A DNA stretch of 36,648 nt, taken from an uncultured Clostridia bacterium (lineage in GTDB: Bacteria; Bacillota; Clostridia; TANB77; CAG-508). The DNA lies in the NCBI GenBank assembly GCA_944392085.1, contig CALXVN010000004.1, positions 1-36,648 of the forward strand. The letters run 5' to 3'. Below are positions 27,604-34,865 of the stretch, one piece after another. The position numbers and the translations under genes were made by a program. Position 1 is the first letter of the stretch. Every line of letters begins with the position of its first letter. The notes under the pieces are model-generated. The model saw nothing but the letters and a program-made list of their open reading frames with translations. It ran no database searches and was not told the DNA's origin.

Positions 27604-28497
27604 ATGAAATCAGGATTTGTATCAATATTAGGAAGGACAAATGTTGGAAAATCAAGTATAATAAATAGCTTAGTTGGAGAAAAAGTTGCAGCTGTTGCAA
27701 ATAAAACTCAAACTACAAGAACTGTAATTAGGGCAATTGTAAATAGACAAAATTCTCAAATTATTTTTATAGATACACCAGGAATACATAAACCAAAATC
27801 GAAACTTGGAGATGTAATGGTCGAAAATGCTTTTGGAGTAACAAAAGATGCTGATGTTATAGTTTTTGTTATTGAAGCTACTTCGGAAGAAATAGGAAAA
27901 GGAGATAAGCTAATTTTAGAAAAAATAAAAGAAGCAAATAAAAAAACTATATTGGTTATAAATAAAATTGATTTAGTAGATAAGGCTAAAGTTGCAAAAT
28001 TAATTGAAATTTATAAAAATGAATACAATTTTTCTAGTATAATACCTGTTTCTACAGTAAAAAATATTAATCTAGATGTAATATTAGATGAAATAGAAAA
28101 GAACTTAAATGAAGGTCCTGCATATTATGATATAGAGGAATATACAGACCAAACAACAAGACAACTTGTAGAAGAAACTATAAGGGAAAAAGCTTTAAAA
28201 TTATTGCAAGATGAAGTTCCTCACGGAATTTTAGTAGAAGTAGAAAAAATGAAAAAGAAAAAGACAATGCAAAATGAGCCAATATATAATATAGAAGCTA
28301 CTATTTATTGCTTAAGAGAATCACATAAGGGAATTATTATAGGAAAAAATGGCGGTATGCTAAAAAAAATTGGAACTTATGCAAGAGAAGATTTAGAAAA
28401 AATGCTGGGGATAAAAATAAATTTAAAATTATGGGTGAAGGTTAGAGAGGATTGGATTAATAAGGATAGATTTCTCAACTCCTTCCGATTAAATTAA
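27604..28497 (+). CDS. era: GTPase Era (16S rRNA / 30S assembly)
   Basis: Essential GTPase that binds the 3' end of 16S rRNA and monitors 30S maturation. The 297-aa protein has G1 GRTNVGKSS (residues 9-17), G3 DTPGIHKP, G4 NKID, and a C-terminal KH domain with IIIGKNGGMLKKIG. The ATG follows AAAGGAG. The C-terminus ends in FLNSFRLN instead of the usual Phe-Gly-Tyr-type end, and a dispersed repeat starts a few bases after the stop, so the 3' end may have been altered by that insertion. yqzL and recO follow as in Bacillus. Confidence 0.96.
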   Translation: MKSGFVSILGRTNVGKSSIINSLVGEKVAAVANKTQTTRTVIRAIVNRQNSQIIFIDTPGIHKPKSKLGDVMVENAFGVTKDADVIVFVIEATSEEIGKGDKLILEKIKEANKKTILVINKIDLVDKAKVAKLIEIYKNEYNFSSIIPVSTVKNINLDVILDEIEKNLNEGPAYYDIEEYTDQTTRQLVEETIREKALKLLQDEVPHGILVEVEKMKKKKTMQNEPIYNIEATIYCLRESHKGIIIGKNGGMLKKIGTYAREDLEKMLGIKINLKLWVKVREDWINKDRFLNSFRLN

Positions 28498-28502
28498 AAA
28501 TA

Positions 28503-28585
28503 AGCTACGTATTGCGTTGTCAAACTTCGCATAAAAATTTTTCGATGTACAAATGTACTATCTCAAAATTTTGTTATAGTGTATA
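28503..28585. repeat. Repeat R, diverged copy C (after era)
   Basis: Contains CGTATTGCGTTGTCAAA, identical to copy A, followed by a related ATAAAAATTTTTCGATGTACAAATGTAC segment and a TCTCAAAATTTTGTTAT arm. It is non-coding and lies between era and yqzL. Confidence 0.7.
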
Positions 28586-28670
28586 AAATTAAAAAAAATG
28601 CAAATGATAAGATAAAGTAATGTATAAAGGATAAAATACATTTGCTTTATGAAATGGAGATGATGTTAGC

Positions 28671-28829
28671 ATGATAAAACAAATGGCATGGAATACTTTT
28701 AAAAATACTGGAGATATAAATACTTATCTAGAATTAGTAGAAGTGGAAAATATAGAAAAAAATATGGCAGAGGCGGAAAAACAAAATGGGAATAATAAAG
28801 GTAAAGGGAATAGTAATATCAGAACATAA
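28671..28829 (+). CDS. yqzL: YqzL-family small protein
   Basis: A 52-aa protein starting with MIKQMAWNTFKNTGDINTYL, which matches the YqzL pattern (short, aromatic Trp, then TGxIxxYL) found between era and recO in Firmicutes. The C-terminal half is Asn-, Lys- and Gly-rich and overlaps the recO start by 44 bases in another frame, so the two are likely translationally coupled. GGAGA lies 11 bases before the ATG. Function in the family is unknown. Identification rests on the motif plus the conserved position. Confidence 0.8.
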   Translation: MIKQMAWNTFKNTGDINTYLELVEVENIEKNMAEAEKQNGNNKGKGNSNIRT

Positions 28830-29518
28830 TATGGGTGATTACGATAAGATGGTTACAATACTAACTCCAAACCGGAAAAATTGGGTGTGCTGCTAAAGGT
28901 GCAAGAAGGCCTAAGAGTACTCTTATGGCAGGCACACAATTTTTATGTTTTGGAGATTACTTAATATACAAAGGAGTAAGTTCATATAATATAAATTCGT
29001 GTGAAATAAATGAAGTATTTTATAACTTAAGGATAGATTTGGACAAGCTTCAATATGCATCACATATTACTAAAATAATTAATGATGTTACAGATGAAAA
29101 TCAAAATACATATAAGATATTACAGCTATTTTTAAATACTTTGTATGTACTTTCAGAAACAGATAAAAATATGGATTTAGTGTTAGCAACTTTTAAATTA
29201 AAACTAATGTGTTTTCTAGGCTTTACTCCAATTATAGATAAATGTGCAAATTGCAAGAAAAATGAAAATATTAATTTGAACTTTTTTAGTTTTAAAGATA
29301 ATGGATTTAAGTGTGAAAGTTGCGCAAGACAAGATAAGGGAGCAATACAAATTTTAGAAGCAACACGAAATGCCATAAAATATATTGTAATAGCACCACC
29401 CAAAAAACTATTTTCATTTAATCTGTCAGAAGAAAGTATAAAAGAACTTGAAATTATAGCTAAAATATTTTTGAATGAGAAGTTAGATAAAGAATATAAA
29501 ATGGAAAAGTTATTTTGA
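28786..29518 (+). CDS. recO: DNA repair protein RecO, needs one +1 frameshift
   Basis: RecFOR-pathway protein that anneals single strands and helps load RecA. Two frames join into a 243-aa protein if C28873 is skipped before GGA. Seen: the N-terminal OB fold (MGIIKVKGIVISEHNMGDYDK, written across the overlap with yqzL), ILTPN-G-KIGCAAKGARRPKS with the Gly30 restored at the shift, and in the C-terminal domain two Cys pairs (CANC and CESC) for a zinc ion. Without the shift a 36-residue peptide would result. Start ATG 28786, with AGAGGCGG upstream inside yqzL. Confidence 0.92.
28873..28876 (+). other. recO: +1 recoding site in recO (AAC CGG A)
   Basis: In-frame CGG at 28873-28875. Skipping C28873 gives LTPN-G-KIGCAAKGARRP. 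The zero frame stops at 28894-28896, seven codons on. Confidence 0.85.
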
Positions 29519-29552
29519 GATAGTAAGTGATAATTTGATATTTTAATATTAA

Positions 29553-29590
29553 AAATAGTGGAAATATTATACTATCCACTATTTGATTTT
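29553..29590 (+). terminator. Terminator after recO
   Basis: Perfect 10-bp stem AAATAGTGGA / TCCACTATTT, 12-base loop, then GATTTTATT. Confidence 0.7.
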
Positions 29591-29658
29591 ATTATTTAAT
29601 TATAAAAAAAACATTAAGAAAAATAGCTAGAACCTGCTCTACAAGCTCAGAACAAAAT

Positions 29659-29687
29659 TTGACATAAAACGCAAAATGTGATATACT
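29659..29687 (+). promoter_or_regulatory. Strong sigma-A type promoter of the glycosyltransferase gene
   Basis: TTGACA (29659-29664), a 17-base spacer and TATACT (29682-29687). Confidence 0.75.
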
Positions 29688-29730
29688 AAATAAGATTGAA
29701 GAGAGATAAATTAACTAAAGGAGAATGAAA

Positions 29731-30963
29731 ATGGAGAACGTAATAAAGTTTGGAATAGGTTTTGTTACAGGTAGACCAAATGTATGTAAAGTTATAAATA
29801 ATACATATGAAAGACTAATAAATCAATTTAAAGAATCTGAAAAAAAAGTAGAACTTACAATATTTATATTATTTGATTTAGGTTATCAGTTTACTACAAG
29901 AGTAGATTTTTATGGGATAGTACCAAATGTTTACAAAGATATAAAGATAAGATATATAACTCCGGAAGATATAGAAGAAGAAAAGAAAAAATTAATAGGA
30001 AAAGAAATATTATTAAAAGAAGATGCTGATTTGTTTTTTGGACATGGACATGCAAAAGGAAGAAATACGCTTATGTATTACGCAAAAAAATACAAAATTG
30101 ATTATCTGTTATTTTGGGATGATGATGAATATCCAGTTGCATGTATAAAAAATGAAGAAACAGATGAACTTATTTGGAAAGAACAAGATAATATAGCTAT
30201 GCATTTAAAATATATAGAAAATTCAGATGTTACAATTGGATATCACTGTGGATATATTTCACCAATACCATATGTTGAATTAAATGAAGATATAGATGAA
30301 AATTTATTTAAACAATATATAGAAGCAATAAGCAATGAAGTAGTATCTTGGGAATCAATCAAAGAAAAATTTGTTAAAGATAATGGTATAACATATGCAG
30401 ATAAAAAAATTGCAGATGGAATAGGTGTTTATATACAAGAGGATAAAGGAAATGGAAATTGGGTAGTAGGTTCAACATTATGCTTAAACCTAAATCATAT
30501 TGATAAAATACCTGCTTTTTATAACCCAGAGGGTGCAAGAGGAGAAGATGCATTCTTTTCAATAAATTTATCAAATGCACAAATAATAAAAGTACCAGTA
30601 TATCATTTTCATGATGGATTTTTAAAATATACAAATATTGTAAGAAAAAAATATCCAAAGGTTTTAAGAAAAATAAAGGCAACAGATGAAGAAGTTGAAC
30701 AAAGATTTTTAAAAGCTTCAAGAGGCTGGATAAAGTATAAACCACTTTTGTTATATGTTACAAATAATGAAGATTATAAAGAAAAAATTAAAGAAAATTA
30801 TGAAAAATTAGAAAAAAGCATACCAGAGATAAATAAAATTTTTGAAAGTGATGTATTTAGTTCATTATTAAATGATTTTAAAGAATATGATAAAGATGTA
30901 AAAAAACATTACCAAGAGTTTATTAAAACAAATGAAATATGGGATAAATTGAAAAGTATATAG
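29731..30963 (+). CDS. Putative GT-A fold glycosyltransferase
   Basis: The 410-aa protein begins with a Rossmann-like strand-helix pattern (VIKFGIGFVTGRPNVCKVINNTYERL) and has a central LLFWDDDEYP motif, an Asp cluster of the type that binds nucleotide-sugar and metal in GT-A enzymes, and GARGEDAFFSINL, resembling the ED catalytic-base region. The C-terminal about 80 residues are charged and helical. No signal peptide or membrane segment, so it probably acts in the cytoplasm. The donor and acceptor are unknown. AAAGGAG touches ATG 29725 but is well spaced from ATG 29731, which I prefer. It has its own strong promoter. Confidence 0.7.
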   Translation: MENVIKFGIGFVTGRPNVCKVINNTYERLINQFKESEKKVELTIFILFDLGYQFTTRVDFYGIVPNVYKDIKIRYITPEDIEEEKKKLIGKEILLKEDADLFFGHGHAKGRNTLMYYAKKYKIDYLLFWDDDEYPVACIKNEETDELIWKEQDNIAMHLKYIENSDVTIGYHCGYISPIPYVELNEDIDENLFKQYIEAISNEVVSWESIKEKFVKDNGITYADKKIADGIGVYIQEDKGNGNWVVGSTLCLNLNHIDKIPAFYNPEGARGEDAFFSINLSNAQIIKVPVYHFHDGFLKYTNIVRKKYPKVLRKIKATDEEVEQRFLKASRGWIKYKPLLLYVTNNEDYKEKIKENYEKLEKSIPEINKIFESDVFSSLLNDFKEYDKDVKKHYQEFIKTNEIWDKLKSI

Positions 30964-31005
30964 AATAAATTCTATATAAATAAAAGAATGGAGATGAAGA
31001 AAAGT

Positions 31006-31049
31006 GCAATATATAGATTATTAATATAAAATAATAATTTATATATTGC
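31006..31049 (+). promoter_or_regulatory. Long AT-rich hairpin before the acetyltransferase gene
   Basis: An 18-bp stem (31006-31023 with 31032-31049, one G-U pair) and an 8-base loop. It overlaps a tiny 11-codon ORF at 30994-31029. No T-run follows. It could be a transcript-end or leader structure. Confidence 0.45.
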
Positions 31050-31078
31050 CAATTATGTAAAAGATAGGATTGGTAAAA

Positions 31079-31531
31079 ATGATATTAATAAAAAAAATAG
31101 AAGAAAAATATAATGATAGAGTAAATAGTTTTATTATATCAATATTTGTTGATGAATATAAATTTGAACAATATAAAGAAGGACTATCTAAAGTAAATAA
31201 TTTAGAATATATTAGAAGCGGTGGAAACATGTGGATGGCAGTAGATGATAGTGATGAAATAATAGGAACTATAGCAATAATGAAAAAAGATAAAAATACT
31301 GCTGAACTTAAATCTTTTTATGTTAATAAAAAATATAGGGGAAATGGAATTTCTAAAAAATTATTTTCTGTTGCAATGGAATATTGTAAACAAATAAATT
31401 TGCATAAAATATTTTTGGGTACATATGATACAATGGAAACAGCGATATGTTTTTATAAAAAAAGAGGATTTTCTGAGATGGAAATGAATCATATAGATGA
31501 GAATGCTAGATTCTTTGAAATGTATTTATGA
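31079..31531 (+). CDS. GNAT-family N-acetyltransferase
   Basis: Acetyl-CoA-dependent acetyltransferase of unknown substrate. The 150-aa protein shows the GNAT core: GGNMWMAVDDSDEIIGTIAI (beta strands), LKSFYVNKKYRGNGISKKL containing the R/Q-x-x-G-x-G/A acetyl-CoA motif, and ETAICFYKKRGF near the C-terminus. A TTG at 31070 keeps the frame, but AGGAT at 31066-31070 fits ATG 31079 better. It overlaps the next gene's upstream ATG by 4 bases (ATGA), indicating coupling with the following glycosyltransferase. Confidence 0.88.
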   Translation: MILIKKIEEKYNDRVNSFIISIFVDEYKFEQYKEGLSKVNNLEYIRSGGNMWMAVDDSDEIIGTIAIMKKDKNTAELKSFYVNKKYRGNGISKKLFSVAMEYCKQINLHKIFLGTYDTMETAICFYKKRGFSEMEMNHIDENARFFEMYL

Positions 31532-31542
31532 AGGGTGAAAAT

Positions 31543-32508
31543 ATGGAAGAGTTAATAAGTATAATTATTCCAGTTTATAATAAGGAAAAATATATAAGAG
31601 AGACTATATTAAGTGTTATTAATCAATCGTATAGTAATTTAGAAATAATTATAGTAAATGATGGCTCTACAGATACATCAAAAGAAATTTGTATGGAATT
31701 TCAAAAAAAAGACGATAGAATAAAATTAATTAATACAGACAATCATGGAGCTGGACATGCTAGAAATATAGGAATAGATATTGCAAAAGGCAAGTATATA
31801 TCTTTTATAGATGCAGATGATTATGTAGATAGGGAGTATTTCAATATTTTATATAAAATGATAATAAAGTATGAAGCGGATATTGCAGAATGTAAATATA
31901 TTAGAGTAAAACAGAATGAAAACAATATGCAAAATAAAAAAGACGACAATATTAAATTATTTAATAATATTCAAAAATTAGAGATTTTGTATGGAGAAGA
32001 TGTTAGTGAATATGTAAATAGTGTAATTATGTGCAATAAACTATTTAAAAGAGAATTATTCGAAAATATATATTATCCAGAAAATAGAGTTATAGATGAT
32101 GAGTTTGTTACTTATAAACTGATATATAAAAGTAAGAAAATTGTAACAACTGATAGAGAATTATATTTTTATGTCCAAAGTGTAGATAGTGTAATGAGAA
32201 ATAATTTTAAAGAGAAAAGAGTGATTGATACTATTGACGTGTATGATGAGGTTTATAAATTTAGTATGGATAATAATATACAAGAGATACAAGAAGAAGT
32301 ATTAATAAGATATTTAAAGTATTGTATAGAATTAGCACATAAAACTAAATTATCAAAGCAAATTCATAAAAAGGATAAAGTAATAAAATTTATACAAGAT
32401 AAATTTGAAGAAAAGAAAAAGTTATATTATGATAAATATAATAATGCTGTAGCTAATAGTAAATTAAAACAAATTGAAATTGATTTTAAGAATGAAATAA
32501 AAAAATAG
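31543..32508 (+). CDS. Glycosyltransferase family 2 protein
   Basis: Cytosolic GT-A glycosyltransferase for a cell-surface polysaccharide or teichoic acid-like polymer. The 321-aa protein has ISIIIPVYNKEKYI at the start, IIIVNDGSTDTS for nucleotide binding, GAGHARNIGI, and the metal-binding FIDADDYVD. The last 100 residues are Lys-rich and probably helical. AGGGTGA at 31532-31538 fits ATG 31543 better than ATG 31528. pth begins 11 bases after its stop, so this group may feed transcription into pth-rng. The exact sugar is unknown. Confidence 0.93.
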   Translation: MEELISIIIPVYNKEKYIRETILSVINQSYSNLEIIIVNDGSTDTSKEICMEFQKKDDRIKLINTDNHGAGHARNIGIDIAKGKYISFIDADDYVDREYFNILYKMIIKYEADIAECKYIRVKQNENNMQNKKDDNIKLFNNIQKLEILYGEDVSEYVNSVIMCNKLFKRELFENIYYPENRVIDDEFVTYKLIYKSKKIVTTDRELYFYVQSVDSVMRNNFKEKRVIDTIDVYDEVYKFSMDNNIQEIQEEVLIRYLKYCIELAHKTKLSKQIHKKDKVIKFIQDKFEEKKKLYYDKYNNAVANSKLKQIEIDFKNEIKK

Positions 32509-32519
32509 AGGAAAATAAC

Positions 32520-33083
32520 ATGTACATAATAGTAGGTTTAGGAAATCCAGAACCAGAGTATGCAAGAACAAGGCACAATATGGGGTTTGATGTTATAAAC
32601 ATATTAGCAAAGAAAAATAATATAGAATTAAATAGAAGTAAATTTAATGCTATATATGGTACTGGAATTATAGAAAATGAAAAAGTAATATTAATAAAGC
32701 CACAAACTTATATGAATAATAGTGGAGAAGCGGTTGTAGAGTGGCTTAAGTTTTATAAAGAAAATTTAAATAATGTGCTCGTTATCTATGATGATATGGA
32801 TACAGATATAGGAAAAATCAGAATTCGAGCTAAAGGTGGAGCAGGTTCTCATAATGGAATGAAATCCATGGTAAAAGAACTAAATTCAGAAGATTTTCCA
32901 CGAATTAGAATAGGCATTGGTAGACCATTAGACGAATTTGATAGAATAAATTATGTTATAGGAAATATTGATGTAGAAGAATATATTAGGCTTCAAGAAG
33001 GAGCAAACTTAGGAGCAGAGGCAGTAGAATATTGGATAAAAAATGGAATAGATAATGCAATGAATAAGTTTAATATAAAATAG
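32520..33083 (+). CDS. pth: Peptidyl-tRNA hydrolase
   Basis: Releases tRNA from peptidyl-tRNAs that drop off ribosomes, recycling tRNA. The 187-aa protein has GLGNPEPEYARTRHNMGFD with the catalytic His in RHN, KPQTYMNNSGEAV, VIYDDMDTDIGKIRIRAKGGAGSHNGMKS, and FPRIRIGIGRP. The ATG follows GAGGAAA. Length is normal. It sits close behind the glycosyltransferase and 27 bases before rng. If CGG codons stall ribosomes in this organism, Pth would handle the drop-off products; that is a general link, not evidence. Confidence 0.97.
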   Translation: MYIIVGLGNPEPEYARTRHNMGFDVINILAKKNNIELNRSKFNAIYGTGIIENEKVILIKPQTYMNNSGEAVVEWLKFYKENLNNVLVIYDDMDTDIGKIRIRAKGGAGSHNGMKSMVKELNSEDFPRIRIGIGRPLDEFDRINYVIGNIDVEEYIRLQEGANLGAEAVEYWIKNGIDNAMNKFNIK

Positions 33084-33110
33084 AACAAGTATAAGCAAGA
33101 AAGGGATACT

Positions 33111-34304
33111 ATGCAGGAATTATTGATTAACACTATTAAGAGCGAAAAACAAATATTATTAGTAGAAAACGGAAAGCTAATAGAAAAATATTTTGAAAAG
33201 CAGAATCAAGAAAGAATTGAAGGGAATATATATTTAGGAATTGTAGAAAATATTTTACCAGGAATGCAAGCAGCTTTTGTAGACATAGGAAAAGAAAAAA
33301 ATACATTCATACATATTAGAGATATAATACCAAAAGTAAGTGAGGAAACTGGAAATAAAGATGAGGATTTTTCGAAATATAATATAAAAGACTATCTAAA
33401 ATATAAAATGCCAATCTTAGTTCAAGTAAAAAAGGATAGCACAGATAAAAAAGGTGCTAGAATTTCAACTCATTTAAGCATACCAGGTAGATTTTCAGTT
33501 ATAATGCCTAATGAAAACTTTATAACAATATCTCAAAAAATAGATGGAGAAGCAGAAAGAAAAAGGTTAAAGGAAATCTTCAAAAATAATGTTTCAGAAG
33601 GTTATGGTGCTATTGTTAGAACATCTGCTATAAACCAAGATGAAGCAATATTAATAGAAGATATAAAACAAACAATAGAAAAATACGAAACAATAAAGAA
33701 AAAATATGAAAAAGAATTAGAAAAAGGTAAGAGTGTAAAGCCATGCTTGATTTTTGAAAGTGAAGACATAATATTAAAATTAATTACAGATTTAATGGAT
33801 AAAGATTTACAAAGAATAATTACTAATGACAAAACTGTTTATGATATCATTAATAAAAAAATAACAGAGTCAGGAATAAATATCAAACTTGAAATGCAAG
33901 AAAATATTTTAAATATGTACAGTTTGGAAAAGCAGTTAGAAGAAACAGAAAATAGAAAAGTATGGCTAAAATGCGGAGGATTTATTACAATAGATAAAAC
34001 AGAAGCATTAACAGCTATAGATGTTAATTCTGGAAAATATACTGGAAAAAAAGATTTAGAACAAACTATATTTACTGTAAATAAAGAAGCTACTATAGAA
34101 ATTGCAAAACAGCTAAGGCTAAGAGATATTGGTGGAATAATTATTATAGATTATATAGATATGCAAAACAAAGAAAATGAAGAAAAAATAATAGAATTAT
34201 TTGAAGAACAGTTAAAGAAAGATAGATCAAAAACTCAAATAGTAGGCTTTTCTAAATTAAACTTATTAGAGATGACACGTAAACATATTTGCAGTAATGA
34301 CTGA
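33111..34304 (+). CDS. rng: Ribonuclease E/G family protein
   Basis: Endoribonuclease of the RNase G type for mRNA and rRNA processing. The 397-aa protein has an N-terminal S1 domain (GNIYLGIVENILPGMQAAFVDIG, then FIHIRD), a 5'-sensor region, and the DNase I-like catalytic part with both metal-binding Asp motifs, TAIDVNSGKYTG and IIIIDYIDM. It ends shortly after EMTRKH, so the zinc-link (CPxC) and the small C-terminal domain of longer RNase G proteins are missing; no nearby frame supplies them and no CGG occurs there. The ATG follows AAAGGG. Confidence 0.92.
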   Translation: MQELLINTIKSEKQILLVENGKLIEKYFEKQNQERIEGNIYLGIVENILPGMQAAFVDIGKEKNTFIHIRDIIPKVSEETGNKDEDFSKYNIKDYLKYKMPILVQVKKDSTDKKGARISTHLSIPGRFSVIMPNENFITISQKIDGEAERKRLKEIFKNNVSEGYGAIVRTSAINQDEAILIEDIKQTIEKYETIKKKYEKELEKGKSVKPCLIFESEDIILKLITDLMDKDLQRIITNDKTVYDIINKKITESGINIKLEMQENILNMYSLEKQLEETENRKVWLKCGGFITIDKTEALTAIDVNSGKYTGKKDLEQTIFTVNKEATIEIAKQLRLRDIGGIIIIDYIDMQNKENEEKIIELFEEQLKKDRSKTQIVGFSKLNLLEMTRKHICSND

Positions 34305-34340
34305 AAATGAAAAAATTAACCTAAATAAGATATGAAATGA

Positions 34341-34389
34341 CCTAAAATAGGAACTTTGAGCATTAGTTTCCTATTTTAGGATATTTTTT
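34341..34389 (+). terminator. Terminator after rng
   Basis: Perfect 13-bp stem CCTAAAATAGGAA / TTCCTATTTTAGG, 14-base loop, followed by ATATTTTTT. Confidence 0.85.
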
Positions 34390-34451
34390 AGTTGAATAAA
34401 CAATTATAAAAATAAAAAAATATAGTTTACCTGAAAAAAGTTGATAAAAAA

Positions 34452-34688
34452 TTATTCTCTAGAATTTTTAGAGCTTTCACTTTTTCCAAAGTTATTACAA
34501 AGTTTATCATATTCTTTACATTTAATTTTATATTCCATCAATTGTGTCATATATCTATAATACATATATGCTTGTTCATATTGAGTTATAGGATTAAATA
34601 TATTATTATCTCCAATACTTGTATCATAATTTGTATCATAATTATATGGAGGCATTCCATAAAAATTATTCATATTATCTCTATCCAT
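34452..34688 (-). CDS. Small Tyr/Asn-rich protein, unknown function
   Basis: I do not recognise a family. The 78-aa protein has an N-terminal half rich in Asn, Tyr, Asp and Pro (MPPYNYDTNYDTS) and a helical C-terminal half (YEQAYMYYRYMTQLMEYKIKC-type) with two Cys. The composition recalls small spore-coat or surface-associated proteins, but this is weak. GGAGTGAT upstream of ATG 34688 is a good ribosome binding site. The gene stands alone between two plus-strand genes. Confidence 0.65.
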   Translation of the reverse strand: MDRDNMNNFYGMPPYNYDTNYDTSIGDNNIFNPITQYEQAYMYYRYMTQLMEYKIKCKEYDKLCNNFGKSESSKNSRE

Positions 34689-34865
34689 AAGAAATCACTC
34701 CTAAAATAAATTCTTTATAAGAATATATGCAAAAAATTATAATAATAGAAGTAATAAAAAATATTAGTATTATAATGAGCTGACAATTTTTATATGTAGT
34801 ATCAATATAATTAACAAAAAAACTATATAGTTGAATAATTAAAAATTTAATGAATAGTATTTAAT

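Noticed and set aside
10536..28876. The six frame breaks as random sequencing or assembly errors
   Set aside because: Errors do not know codon phase. All six are an extra C placed exactly before a Gly codon in frame, none at GG in the other two phases, none in non-coding GG, and no break of any other kind was seen. Raw reads are still needed for proof.
10536..28876. Simple reassignment of CGG to another amino acid (for example Trp or Gln, as reported in some Firmicutes)
   Set aside because: Reading on in frame after CGG reaches a stop within 3 to 13 codons at every site and gives no family similarity; only a frame change restores the proteins.
34260..34310. A seventh frameshift truncating rng
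   Set aside because: There is no CGG near the end and no adjacent frame encodes the missing zinc-link; a short RNase E/G form is the simpler reading.
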